Assembly (NCBI GenBank): GCA_017436325.1
Contig: JAFSDI010000035.1
Location: 1 to 37,651, forward strand
Origin: Alphaproteobacteria bacterium
GTDB taxonomy: Bacteria > Pseudomonadota > Alphaproteobacteria > Rs-D84
Reading direction: 5' to 3'
DNA: 37,651 nt
Part shown: positions 13,922-21,945 of the stretch, in pieces
Layout: each line of letters begins with the position of its first letter
Numbering within the stretch: the first letter of the stretch is position 1
The notes under the pieces: model-generated
Told to the model about the DNA's origin: nothing
Databases searched by the model: none
What the model saw: only the letters and a program-made list of their open reading frames with translations
Program-made: the position numbers and the translations under genes

Positions 13922-15172
13922 ATGACAATGAAATTACCAGAACTTTTGGCGCCGGCGGGTACGCTTGACGCTTTTAAGACCGCCATTTTATATGGTGCAG
14001 ATGCTATTTATGCTGGGCTTCCTGGCTTTTCTATGCGTGCGCGCGCAAAAATCAATACTGATGAAGTAAAGCAGGGTATTGAACTGGCGCATGCTGCAGG
14101 TAAAAAAGTCTATCTTGCATTTAATCTTTTTGCACACGACCACGAATATGTAAATATGCCACGTGTGGCTGATGTTATACGATATCTGAACCCAGATGCC
14201 TTGATTGTGTCTGATCCTGGTATTGTGATGTGGGTTCGTGAAAATTTCCCTGATATGCCGATACACATATCGACTCAGGCGAATATCTGTTCGGCAAAAA
14301 CGGTTAAGTTTTGGCAAAATGCGGGTGCAAAATTATGTGTTCTCGCGCGTGAGGTTTCGCATAGCGAATTCAAAAACATTCGTGCAGAATGTCCAGATAT
14401 CGGTCTTGAAATATTTGTTCATGGTGCGATGTGTATGTCTTATTCAGGTCGTTGCTTATTATCAAATTTTATAACAGGCCGTCCTGCAAATCGTGGTGCG
14501 TGCGCGCAGCTATGTCGTTGGAAATATGATGTGATTTTGCGTGAACGTGATACTGGCATTGAAATGCCAATTGATGAAGACGAACGTGGCGCATATATTA
14601 TGAATTCCAGGGATTTATGTTTGATGCCACGTCTGGCAGAAGTAATTGAATCTAATCCAGACAGCCTGAAAATCGAAGGGCGCAATCGGTCTGAATACTA
14701 TGTTGGCAGTGTGGTTCATGCGTACCGTTGTGCGCTGGATGCGTATGCGCGCGATTCTGAAAATTTTGATTCTGCACCATTTATGGACGATTTAAACAGG
14801 CTGGAAACACGTGGCTATACAACTGCATTTTTCGATGGTCCCGTAACCCCAGATGCACATAACTATGAAACAACGCGCAGTACCTCAGAATATCATGCGG
14901 CCGGTGTGATTACAGCGACAGACGACAATAACATTACATTTGAATTACGAAATGAAACACGGGCAGGGGATGAAATAACCTTTATATTGCCAAATACCAT
15001 GGACAAAGTTTCTGTAGTATTGTCAGAATTAATCAACGCCAAGAACGGCGAACGCATAGAAAAGATGGCGGCGGGTATGGGCAACAGTATTTTAATTCCG
15101 CGCGTCTGGTTGGGTGATAAACATACGGAAAAATTTGTGCCATATGTTTTGGCCTATAAACATAAAAGATAG
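13922..15172 (+). CDS. Peptidase U32 family protein, TrhP (YegQ)-like
   Basis: The 416-aa protein starts with PELLAPAGTLDAFKTAILYG and continues GADAIYAG, the U32 N-terminal signature. It keeps the family core VHGAMCMSYSGRCLLSNF, then RGACAQLCRW, with conserved cysteines thought to bind an iron-sulphur cluster. Members such as TrhP install 5-hydroxyuridine on tRNA; others (RlhA, UbiU/UbiV) act on rRNA or in ubiquinone synthesis. Length and the single-domain plan fit TrhP best, which is inference. TATAGG ends two bases before the ATG at 13922, and a second in-frame ATG at 13928 is possible. A terminator follows. Confidence 0.88.
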   Translation: MTMKLPELLAPAGTLDAFKTAILYGADAIYAGLPGFSMRARAKINTDEVKQGIELAHAAGKKVYLAFNLFAHDHEYVNMPRVADVIRYLNPDALIVSDPGIVMWVRENFPDMPIHISTQANICSAKTVKFWQNAGAKLCVLAREVSHSEFKNIRAECPDIGLEIFVHGAMCMSYSGRCLLSNFITGRPANRGACAQLCRWKYDVILRERDTGIEMPIDEDERGAYIMNSRDLCLMPRLAEVIESNPDSLKIEGRNRSEYYVGSVVHAYRCALDAYARDSENFDSAPFMDDLNRLETRGYTTAFFDGPVTPDAHNYETTRSTSEYHAAGVITATDDNNITFELRNETRAGDEITFILPNTMDKVSVVLSELINAKNGERIEKMAAGMGNSILIPRVWLGDKHTEKFVPYVLAYKHKR

Positions 15173-15177
15173 AAAAT

Positions 15178-15200
15178 AATCCCTGTAATGGGATTTTTTT
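15178..15200 (+). terminator. Terminator after the U32 gene
   Basis: AATCCC, loop TGTAAT and GGGATT are followed by a seven-base T run. It abuts the convergent solenoid-repeat gene. Confidence 0.7.
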
Positions 15201-16587
15201 ATCTGACTTTTATGATATCTAAATACGGTGCAAGTATTTTGTTACCTGAAATTAATGTATTTTCATCGATGTGTATTTTGCCGTATGGATTTAGTTTGAT
15301 TTCAGGAACCTTTGATAGATTCACAGCATTCATATCTAAATTTTCTACATTTGAAAAATCTAGCATTTTATGTAAACCTGAAATAATTTTAAGGCTAATA
15401 GATTTTGCATTTGTATTAAATTTTAAATCATTACATTTTGAAAAATCACCAAAAAGTATTTCTAGATTATCCACCCCTGAAAAATCGAATAAGCCACACA
15501 TATTTTTTATTGCTGTGAAGTGCAACGAATTAACATATTTAAATTTCATTTGTGATACGTGATATAAATTCAAACCGTGAAAACAGATATTTTTTATATT
15601 ACAGAAATCGAAACTGCCAGACAAGTTTTGAAAATAACTTAATGTTAATTTTGGTGAATCTGAAATGTTCATCCAAACAATCTCGTCATTTAAGACCGTT
15701 AAAATATGCTTTTTATTTACATAAAAATAACGCAGTCCATTTGGGTATTTTATTGAATTAATTTTTCCTGACTTAATTGCAGATTCCAATGCCGTCATTT
15801 CGTCTGTTGTCGATGCGACATTGGATACAGTGCGTTTTTTTAAGTTCAAAATCAATCCACGTCCCAACAAAAATTCATAGTCTTTATTAATTTTGACAAT
15901 TTCCTCATTTTTTATATAAAAACCATCGCCAAAATAAACCCCATTTATTTCATGGTTATATTTGCAAATATGTTTATCGACTAATTGATATCCGCTGGGC
16001 AATTCCTTCCACTTGCTTGAAAAATCGATGTTAAAGAAATTCATCAAAGATGCACTAAGTCCATTGATTATATTATCTGGATTAGAACAAAAAGTATTGT
16101 CAGAATTATTATATCTGTTTTTTATACTGATAATACCACCGGATCTTGATATTTGTATTGATATTACTGATGTTGCATATTCATCATCGCATTTTGGGTT
16201 TACAAAGTCAGCGCGCTTGTATTTATCGATATTTTTATGAACAGCATTTATTATGTAACAGGCCTTATATCGGTATGGGTCATCAAAAGTACACAGTTCT
16301 TCCCTTGGGGCAAAGTATTTTTTTATTGCATTTTGTTTTTCAAGACTATCCGCAACATATGCATCATATCCTGCTGCGTTTAACATTGTTATTGGGTCAG
16401 TATAGGTATTATGTTTTTCTATTTTTATACCGCGTAAAAAATTCAAATAATCCATAATTGGTTCTGCATCATTACCGGCGTATTTCAGAATTGTATCTAT
16501 GTTTGCAATATCAAAGACGGGGGCGTTGCATTTGCGTATTGTTTGTGCAAATCGTTCCCCGTTTTGTTTTTTTATAATATTATACAT
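15199..16587 (-). CDS. Solenoid (leucine-rich-like) repeat protein, about 462 aa
   Basis: The N-terminal 300 residues are not recognised. The C-terminal part has irregular units of the form LDFSNVENLDMNAVNLSKVP, with D-F/L-S-x-V-x-x-L spacing, probably an LRR-type beta solenoid. The same unit style makes up the whole protein at 36164-37099, so the two are paralogous in this domain. No signal peptide is evident. Start: the longest frame begins with TTG at 16599, but ATG at 16587 lies just after a promoter-like TTGACA/TGAATA pair and is preferred. TTGACA and TGTCAA form an inverted repeat in this promoter (16600-16621). The role is unknown; binding of protein ligands is a guess. Confidence 0.72.
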   Translation of the reverse strand: MYNIIKKQNGERFAQTIRKCNAPVFDIANIDTILKYAGNDAEPIMDYLNFLRGIKIEKHNTYTDPITMLNAAGYDAYVADSLEKQNAIKKYFAPREELCTFDDPYRYKACYIINAVHKNIDKYKRADFVNPKCDDEYATSVISIQISRSGGIISIKNRYNNSDNTFCSNPDNIINGLSASLMNFFNIDFSSKWKELPSGYQLVDKHICKYNHEINGVYFGDGFYIKNEEIVKINKDYEFLLGRGLILNLKKRTVSNVASTTDEMTALESAIKSGKINSIKYPNGLRYFYVNKKHILTVLNDEIVWMNISDSPKLTLSYFQNLSGSFDFCNIKNICFHGLNLYHVSQMKFKYVNSLHFTAIKNMCGLFDFSGVDNLEILFGDFSKCNDLKFNTNAKSISLKIISGLHKMLDFSNVENLDMNAVNLSKVPEIKLNPYGKIHIDENTLISGNKILAPYLDIIKVR

Positions 16588-16599
16588 TGTATTATTCAA

Positions 16600-16621
16600 T
16601 TGACAATTCTATTTTTGTCAA
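16600..16621 (-). promoter_or_regulatory. Inverted repeat overlapping a promoter (TTGACA-N10-TGTCAA)
   Basis: Six-base arms at 16600-16605 and 16616-16621 overlap the -35 of the solenoid-repeat gene. A very similar site, TTGAC-N9-GTCAA, lies in the promoter of the double-HTH gene at 30034-30052. This suggests, without proof, a common regulator. Confidence 0.4.
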
Positions 16622-16667
16622 GATATTATTATAATAAATATAAAAAATCAACTAAAATCAGCACAAA

Positions 16668-19286
16668 TTATTTTCTGTTTATAAATCGCCATATATAATT
16701 TATAGGAATAATTATGAATGCTAATCCCAGTATATACAGCCACTGCACAGGGCTAAGTGGTGTTAATTGTAATATTAACCCACCAAAAGTCACCGCAAAG
16801 ATTGTTGTCGATATGATACCCACAGCGACAATTATAAACATTGGGTTCTTATATAGTCCATCAAACAGGTTAAATTTATTAGTACGAACACAAAAACCAT
16901 TCATCACAGCCATAATCACCAGCAGTGCAAATCGTGCGGACATATAAACATCATCATTAAATATCGCATGATTGTGCAACTGTTGCAGTATTGCGAACAC
17001 ACCACAAAAACCAGCAGTTGTCCATATGATTTGTGCGATAATATCTTTGGACAGCAGTGGGGTGTTTTTTGTCTTTACTGTTTCTGACAGATATTCTTTG
17101 TGTGGTGGTTCGCCACCAAATGCCAATGAATTCAGGCTGTCCATAACGATATTAACGATAAGTATTTGTACTGCGGTAAAGGCATCGAATCCGAACATTA
17201 TTGGGAATACGATGCTTAATATAACCAATGTAAAGTTTATCGGCAATTGAAAGCGCAGGAAATTCACCACATTATGAACGAATGTCCGTCCCAGTAAAAT
17301 ACAATTTGCAACAGACAAGAAATTATTATCTGTAATGATTATATCGCTGGCTTCTTTACATACGTCTGTTCCATTGCCCATTGCAAAACCGACATCTGCA
17401 GACTTCAGTGCTGGCGCATCATTTGTACCATCGCCACACATACCAATTGACTTGTTCATTGATTGTGCCAATTGAACAACACGCAGTTTTGTTGTTGGTG
17501 TTGCACGTGCTATAACCTTAACATTATGCAAAGTTTTTTTAGCTTCATCATCTGATAAATTATCAAAATCAATGGCGTTGATTGCGATGTCATTTTTGCC
17601 AGATATTATACCACAGTCAATTGCGATTGCGCGTGCAGTATCCAAATTATCACCAGTTATCATCATAACTTGTACATTTGATTTATTAAGTGTTTTTATA
17701 ACATCATTTACACCGGTTCTGATTTCATCGCGCATTGCAACCACTGATATCAACACTAAATCATCAGGCAATTCATTATTATCATCGACCCAGCGTTTAC
17801 TATATGCTGTTGCGACCATTCGCATAGACTTTTGTGCGTTTTCTTTGATAAGTTTTTGGATTAATTTTTTATTTAATTTTTTTACTTTTCCATCTACATC
17901 GATAAATTCTTTGACTTTATCTAATATTATTTCCGGCGCCCCCAGATAATAGCATAATTTACCATCATCAAAAGTTTTTACTGCTGAAAATTTTTCCTTG
18001 CTATTAAAAGGTATTCTTTGTGCAGAAGAGTTTTCTTGTTGTATAATAGCCACTTCTGCTGCGATACTTTCCAGCGACAACAGCAGTGCGCGTCCTGTCA
18101 GGTTTCCGCCAACAACATTTCCCGCGCTGTCAAAAGCACAATCACATGTCATTACGACATTTTTTATAAATAATTCCTTTGCATAGCCACCATTTTTATC
18201 TGCGAAACCGATATCATTACCGTTTCCTGTAAAGTTATAAATTGCCTGCATAAATCCATATGTCAATGTTCCTGTTTTATCGGTACACAGCATTTGCAGA
18301 TTTCCGGCTTCTGGAATTTTAGCGGGTTTTTTTGCAAGTATATTTGATTTAATCATTCGATTAACGTTTTGACTGGTAATAATACCGATTATAAAAGGCA
18401 GTCCTTCTGGTACGGCTGCGACAAAAATAGTTAATGCAATGGTCAGATTACTAAAGATAACATAAATTAACGATGTATCCAATTGTGTGTCAGTATTATA
18501 AAAATGCACAAGCAACAATATGGTGAAAATCAGTGCTGCAGATATAGTTCCGATTTTGCTAATTAAATCCGCCAATTTATCCAGTTGTATTTGCAGATTT
18601 GTTTTTGTGTCATTTATTGTCCATAATGAAGACATAATTTTTGCATTTTCGGTGTTTGCACCAATTCGCGCAACGCGCATCAATCCATTTCCGCCAAGAA
18701 CGGTTGTACCTGCAAACAAACTATGTTTATCAGTATAAGAATCAGCAGTAATTTTTGTATGTTCATTATAAACAAAATTTTTATTTACAGGTGTTTTTTT
18801 ACTCTCTTTACTTTCGCCATTTAGAATTGCGTTGTTTATATCAAGTGCCCCAGCAACCAAATAACCATCGGCACAAATTTTTTCACCCGCCTGCAGTTTA
18901 ATAATATCGCCAATTACGACATCTGTGCTGTTGATTTGTTCAGTTTTTCCATTTCTAATAACATTAACATATTGCAAATTTGCACGTTGATAAAGGATTT
19001 CTGCGCTTTTTTGAGTTTTCATTTTTGTTGAAACAGTTGTTATGGCGACAACGATTAAAACGACACCGATACCAATGGCTTCATAAATACTGCCATATCC
19101 CGCAAAACTCAAAGCGATAAACATAATCATCATAAAAGACAGAATGATATTAAGCTTGTCTTGAAATACTTCCTTCAAGAAATCCCAGCTGGACCTTAAT
19201 TTTGGTCGTGGCATTTGGTTAACGCCATATTTATTTCTGCTGATTAAAACCTGTTTATCTGTCAAGCCTTGATAAATATCATCCAT
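16668..19286 (-). CDS. Cation-transporting P-type ATPase (calcium-type)
   Basis: A P2-type ion pump of about 872 aa in the inner membrane. It has the actuator loop NGESKESKK, the phosphorylation motif CTDKTGTLT, nucleotide-domain TGDN, hinge GDGTNDAPALKSADVGFAMG, and an intramembrane VPEGLPFIIGI like the Ca2+-ATPase PEGLP. About ten transmembrane segments are predicted in 4+6 order, and the N-terminal cation-ATPase domain (GLTDKQV, NKYGVNQMP) is present. The start is ATG 19286 (MDDIYQG) with AAAGGA before it; the ATG at 19313 lies inside the -10 box and cannot be used. Ion specificity is inferred from family resemblance to Ca2+ pumps. Confidence 0.9.
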   Translation of the reverse strand: MDDIYQGLTDKQVLISRNKYGVNQMPRPKLRSSWDFLKEVFQDKLNIILSFMMIMFIALSFAGYGSIYEAIGIGVVLIVVAITTVSTKMKTQKSAEILYQRANLQYVNVIRNGKTEQINSTDVVIGDIIKLQAGEKICADGYLVAGALDINNAILNGESKESKKTPVNKNFVYNEHTKITADSYTDKHSLFAGTTVLGGNGLMRVARIGANTENAKIMSSLWTINDTKTNLQIQLDKLADLISKIGTISAALIFTILLLVHFYNTDTQLDTSLIYVIFSNLTIALTIFVAAVPEGLPFIIGIITSQNVNRMIKSNILAKKPAKIPEAGNLQMLCTDKTGTLTYGFMQAIYNFTGNGNDIGFADKNGGYAKELFIKNVVMTCDCAFDSAGNVVGGNLTGRALLLSLESIAAEVAIIQQENSSAQRIPFNSKEKFSAVKTFDDGKLCYYLGAPEIILDKVKEFIDVDGKVKKLNKKLIQKLIKENAQKSMRMVATAYSKRWVDDNNELPDDLVLISVVAMRDEIRTGVNDVIKTLNKSNVQVMMITGDNLDTARAIAIDCGIISGKNDIAINAIDFDNLSDDEAKKTLHNVKVIARATPTTKLRVVQLAQSMNKSIGMCGDGTNDAPALKSADVGFAMGNGTDVCKEASDIIITDNNFLSVANCILLGRTFVHNVVNFLRFQLPINFTLVILSIVFPIMFGFDAFTAVQILIVNIVMDSLNSLAFGGEPPHKEYLSETVKTKNTPLLSKDIIAQIIWTTAGFCGVFAILQQLHNHAIFNDDVYMSARFALLVIMAVMNGFCVRTNKFNLFDGLYKNPMFIIVAVGIISTTIFAVTFGGLILQLTPLSPVQWLYILGLAFIIIPINYIWRFINRK

Positions 19287-19308
19287 TTTGAAAATCCTTT
19301 GTCCAGCT

Positions 19309-19338
19309 ATCATAGAAAATAAAGATAAAAAAAGTCAA
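19309..19338 (-). promoter_or_regulatory. Promoter of the P-type ATPase gene
   Basis: On the reverse strand TTGACT (19338-19333), 18 bp and TATGAT (19314-19309). It starts just beyond the T-run of the upstream ncRNA terminator, so the ATPase does not depend on read-through. Confidence 0.6.
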
Positions 19339-19344
19339 ATCATA

Positions 19345-19542
19345 AAAAATAAAAAACACCACCGTTTCCGGTGGTATTTCCGAGTGTCCCGAAAGGAAGG
19401 AAAGGAGAAAAAGAAATTGGACACTCTAAACTAAAGGTTTTGGGGCCCAGAGTCCAGAGGAGAGAGAATGTAGGAGGGAGTCTGAACCTCTGGTCCCCAC
19501 AGATGCTTTTGGCATCTATCATCGGGTTTAACCCCTTTGACG
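19345..19542 (-). ncRNA. Structured small RNA with pyrimidine-rich loops (novel candidate)
   Basis: A free-standing unit of about 198 bases on the reverse strand has its own promoter and a strong terminator. In order it can form a short GGG-TTAAA-CCC hairpin, then AGATGC/GCATCT, and a long hairpin GGGG-CCAGAG/CTCTGG-CCCC whose loop is rich in CTCC. Next comes an exact GAGTGTCC/GGACACTC hairpin with a C/T-only style loop containing CTCCTTTCCTTCC. Last is ACCACCG-GAAA-CGGTGGT followed by a T run. CU-rich loops of this kind resemble anti-Shine-Dalgarno seeds of trans-acting sRNAs. It does not look like 6S, SRP, tmRNA or RNase P RNA. There is no protein gene in 19314-19737. Confidence 0.72.
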
Positions 19543-19548
19543 ATTATT

Positions 19549-19577
19549 AATATAGTATACAAAAAACGATTCGTCAA
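19549..19577 (-). promoter_or_regulatory. Promoter of the small RNA
   Basis: On the reverse strand TTGACG (19577-19572), 17 bp, TATATT (19554-19549). The spacer end reads GTATAC, the same core that recurs near 19605 and in the palindrome at 19688-19720, so the regulator encoded at 19738 may act here (inference). Confidence 0.6.
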
Positions 19578-19687
19578 GTGTTTTGTCAAAAAAATTTTTA
19601 GTATACTTTTTGTGGTGTGTTTTTTTGTTATAATACCTAGGAAATGGTACTCATTGTTTCCGCAGTAAATATGGAATAAAATCACGG

Positions 19688-19720
19688 TATACTAGAACGC
19701 AAGGATAATATTCTAGTATA
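19688..19720. promoter_or_regulatory. Palindromic operator-like site before the HTH gene
   Basis: TATACTAGAA at 19688-19697 and TTCTAGTATA at 19711-19720 are perfect inverted arms around 13 bases. It lies 17 bases before the start of the small HTH gene. The GTATAC core recurs at about 19555 and 19605, which fits autoregulation and control of the divergent RNA. Confidence 0.6.
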
Positions 19721-19737
19721 AACATAGGGAGAAAAAG

Positions 19738-19971
19738 ATGACCCATGATGATGTGTGGCGTGCAATAGAACGCTTTGCAATAGAGCACGGAATGTCGTGT
19801 TCTGGTCTTGCGAAATGTAGCGGACTTGATCCGACCACATTTAACAAAAGTAAACGGTGGTCAAAGGAAGGACAACCTCGTTGGCCATCAACAAATAGTA
19901 TCTCGAAAATACTGGCATCGACAGGCTCTAAAATCCAAGATTTTACGAAGCATATCGATGCACCGGACTAA
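19738..19971 (+). CDS. Small HTH regulator, 77 aa
   Basis: The sequence reads ...SCSGLAKCSGLDPTTFNKSKR followed by PRWPSTNSISKILAS. It has the same helix-turn-helix module as the truncated gene at 1-178. The protein ends soon after the DNA-binding domain, so it lacks the S24-like C-terminal domain that often follows in this family. GGGAG lies before the ATG (spacing about 7). It is preceded by a palindrome and divergent from the small RNA. A natural short repressor or a truncated S24 regulator are both possible; the clean ribosome site and terminator favour a functional gene. Confidence 0.82.
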   Translation: MTHDDVWRAIERFAIEHGMSCSGLAKCSGLDPTTFNKSKRWSKEGQPRWPSTNSISKILASTGSKIQDFTKHIDAPD

Positions 19972-20018
19972 AGATACTATTCATTGTGACGCAAAAGAGC
20001 AGGTTTCGACAGCCCAAA

Positions 20019-20048
20019 AGCCACGGTATTTATATCGTGGCTTTTTTT
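20019..20048 (+). terminator. Terminator after the HTH gene
   Basis: AGCCACG at 20019-20025 pairs with CGTGGCT at 20036-20042, followed by a T run. Confidence 0.85.
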
Positions 20049-20085
20049 ATTGGACAAAGAATATTGTATATATTATGCTAAAAGT

Positions 20086-20505
20086 ATGTTGGCTGGCATT
20101 AGAATATATACATCAGATGGTGTTTGGCGACAAATTTTTTCTGATTTGAACGCAACTGTTCTTGACTCTCCTTTTTCGGCTGATTTAGATTTTGACAACA
20201 TTGCCCCGACCAAGGCTGTATCACCAATTGAATTAAAATCAATGATTTTGTCTGCGATTGACAATACTGGATTATTACGTGAAATATTTGGTTCTGATGT
20301 AACTCTTTCGCGTATTCAGGCACAGATAATTATTTTATTGCGTAAAAATGGCGGGCTTAGTGCATTACAGCTTAAACAGGCCTTGGGGTACCCCAGTGAC
20401 GTTGCTACACACAGTATTGACACCGCGATATATCAGCTTCGCAAGAAATATGGTCATTCATTCATAGAAAACAATGATGGGGTATATAAACTTGGCAAAA
20501 TATAA
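20086..20505 (+). CDS. Winged-helix (OmpR/PhoB C-terminal type) DNA-binding protein, 139 aa
   Basis: The C-terminal 70 residues read LSRIQAQIIILLRKNGGLSA, then SIDTAIYQLRKKYG and a final wing NNDGVYKLG. This is the Trans_reg_C winged-helix pattern of response regulators. The N-terminal half shows no receiver phosphorylation aspartate pattern and may be a shortened, phosphorylation-independent domain. The start at 20086 is chosen because TTGGAC (20050) and TATGCT (20074-20079) lie just upstream, giving a leaderless message; a longer frame starts at 20050. It overlaps birA by 32 bases, so the two are probably co-transcribed. Confidence 0.75.
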   Translation: MLAGIRIYTSDGVWRQIFSDLNATVLDSPFSADLDFDNIAPTKAVSPIELKSMILSAIDNTGLLREIFGSDVTLSRIQAQIIILLRKNGGLSALQLKQALGYPSDVATHSIDTAIYQLRKKYGHSFIENNDGVYKLGKI

Positions 20506-21157
20506 ATTATTATCCTTTGATAAAATCCCCAGTACTCAGGATTATGCGCACGAATTGATTATGTCGGGTCGCGCTTCAGATTGTACTGCGGTTCTGGCTG
20601 CGGCGCAATCTGCGGGTCGTGGGCGTTATCGGCGCAAATGGATATCTCATCACGGCAATTTGTATATCAGTTTTATATATTCATCGCCAGAACGTAATCC
20701 ACGTTTGTCTTATTCTGTTGCTGTTGCTGTTGCTGAAACTATTGCATCTTTTGGGCTGCATCCAAAAATAAAATGGCCGAATGATATTCTGGTTGATGGT
20801 ATGAAGATATCTGGTACATTGATTGAATATTCTGGCGATTATGTTATCATTGGAATTGGAATAAATGTCAATTCAAATCCAACTGTTGACCGGTACAAGA
20901 CCACCAAGATGGATAATTATTCTGAAATCCCAATGAATGAGTTATTGAATCGTTTAATGCGCAATATGGACTATTGGCTTTATGCGGACTTTCGCGCTGT
21001 ACGTGCGCGTTGGATGGATTTCGGTGCATGTATTAATCAGCCTGTAAAGTACCAAGGTGAACCGGCTATTTTGGTTGGTATAAATGAAAATGGTGCGTTG
21101 GTTTTACGGCGCGATACGCGTTATCTTCTTGTTTACGGGGACGAGATAGTGATATAA
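20474..21157 (+). CDS. birA: Biotin--[acetyl-CoA-carboxylase] ligase
   Basis: A 227-aa ligase without the N-terminal repressor HTH of E. coli BirA (class I form). The biotinyl-AMP loop GRGRYRRKW, the biotin-site segment KWPNDILVDGMKISGTLIE and GIGINVN are all present, followed by a small SH3-like C-terminal domain. It uses ATP to attach biotin to the carrier protein of acetyl-CoA carboxylase for fatty acid synthesis. The annotated start lies inside the preceding regulator gene, so coupling is likely. No terminator is seen after it. Confidence 0.93.
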   Translation: MMGYINLAKYKLLSFDKIPSTQDYAHELIMSGRASDCTAVLAAAQSAGRGRYRRKWISHHGNLYISFIYSSPERNPRLSYSVAVAVAETIASFGLHPKIKWPNDILVDGMKISGTLIEYSGDYVIIGIGINVNSNPTVDRYKTTKMDNYSEIPMNELLNRLMRNMDYWLYADFRAVRARWMDFGACINQPVKYQGEPAILVGINENGALVLRRDTRYLLVYGDEIVI

Positions 21158-21182
21158 AAAACACTGTGATAAAATTTTATTC

Positions 21183-21211
21183 TTGACTTTTATTTAAAAA
21201 TATGATAATAT
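21183..21211 (+). promoter_or_regulatory. Promoter of the virion gene cluster
   Basis: TTGACT at 21183-21188, 17 bp, TAATAT at 21206-21211, giving a leader of about 100 bases before the lysin gene. Confidence 0.65.
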
Positions 21212-21238
21212 ACAAAACATAACAAGCACATATTATGT

Positions 21239-21269
21239 CCGCAACAACAGTTGTGGGATTTTTTTTTTA
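21239..21269 (+). terminator. First terminator-like hairpin in the cluster leader
   Basis: CCGCAAC, loop AACA and GTTGTGG (one G-T pair) are followed by GA and ten T. It sits between the cluster promoter and the first gene, so it would attenuate transcription. A tiny frame MSATTVVGFFF starting at 21235 reads through it and could be a leader peptide, though this may be chance. Confidence 0.6.
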
Positions 21270-21271
21270 AG

Positions 21272-21300
21272 ATACGCACATTTATGTGCGTATTTTTTTT
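21272..21300 (+). terminator. Second terminator-like hairpin in the cluster leader
   Basis: ATACGCACA, loop TTTA and TGTGCGTAT form a perfect 9-bp stem followed by eight T. It is only 3 bases after the first hairpin's T-run region and 20 bases before the lysin ATG. Confidence 0.75.
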
Positions 21301-21319
21301 AACTCTCAGGAAGGTAAAA

Positions 21320-21733
21320 ATGCAAATGTCATTAGTTAAGAATCCAGATACGTCTACAGGCTTAGCATATCAAGTTGCACGTATTGTATATGCCCAAACA
21401 TCTGGTGGCACATCATTGCCATCGGTCGAGGCATTTACATCAATGATAAAGAATTTATCAGTCGCATCAGGAATTGATATTGGAAAATTAATCAAAGACA
21501 GAAGTTACTTTTCAGTGCTAAATCCTGACGATAAAAATTATTCTTTGCTAACAGTATCGGCTGACAATCCTGCGTATCAGATGTGTCTACGTACGGCGCA
21601 ACGAATGTTATCTGGTGGTTTGCCTGACTGTTGTTTTGGTGCGGTACGTTTTCATTATTCTGATTATATACCAGATTGGGCGCGTGCACGTGGTTATATT
21701 GCTGACATAGATGGGATATTATATTACAGATGA
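21320..21733 (+). CDS. Cell wall hydrolase (SleB/Hydrolase_2-like lysin)
   Basis: The 137-aa protein has AGGAAGG before ATG 21320. Its C-terminal half (SGGLPDCCFGAVRFHY, then IPDWARARGYIADIDGILYY) follows the cell-wall hydrolase SleB pattern, in which a His/Tyr-rich segment, a P-x-WA box and a G-x-H/D-x-FY end recur. The family cleaves peptidoglycan; in phages it serves as endolysin. The final segment has DIDG where family members often have a histidine, so activity is uncertain. There is no signal peptide. It overlaps the holin-like gene by 4 bases, which supports a lysis cassette. Confidence 0.65.
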   Translation: MQMSLVKNPDTSTGLAYQVARIVYAQTSGGTSLPSVEAFTSMIKNLSVASGIDIGKLIKDRSYFSVLNPDDKNYSLLTVSADNPAYQMCLRTAQRMLSGGLPDCCFGAVRFHYSDYIPDWARARGYIADIDGILYYR

Positions 21734-21945
21734 CTAAAATATGGAAAACAAAGATGAAATGCATAATTAATGGCGGTTGTCTATCTGGCTATCGTACATA
21801 TCTTATATCTGCATCTGGGATTGTTTCTGCAATTATTGCGTACTTGATTGGTGATACGGATATATTTGTAATGTTGCAATCTATATTTACTCTTGGTGGA
21901 ATATATTTTCTGCGCAGGTCGAATGAAAACAAAGGAAAAAAATAA
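21730..21945 (+). CDS. Holin-like small membrane protein, 71 aa
   Basis: A short basic N-terminus, two hydrophobic stretches (YLISASGIVSAIIAYLIG and IFVMLQSIFTLGGIYFL) and a charged RRSNENKGKK tail form a class II holin topology. It overlaps the lysin stop (ATGA) and its TAA overlaps the ATG of the scaffold gene, so the three genes are translationally coupled. Holin function is inferred from topology and position only. Confidence 0.6.
   Translation: MTKIWKTKMKCIINGGCLSGYRTYLISASGIVSAIIAYLIGDTDIFVMLQSIFTLGGIYFLRRSNENKGKK

Noticed and set aside
19345-19542. Metal riboswitch leader of the P-type ATPase
   Set aside because: The ATPase has its own promoter after the RNA's terminator and I see no M-box or yybP-ykoY core. 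It remains a weaker alternative.
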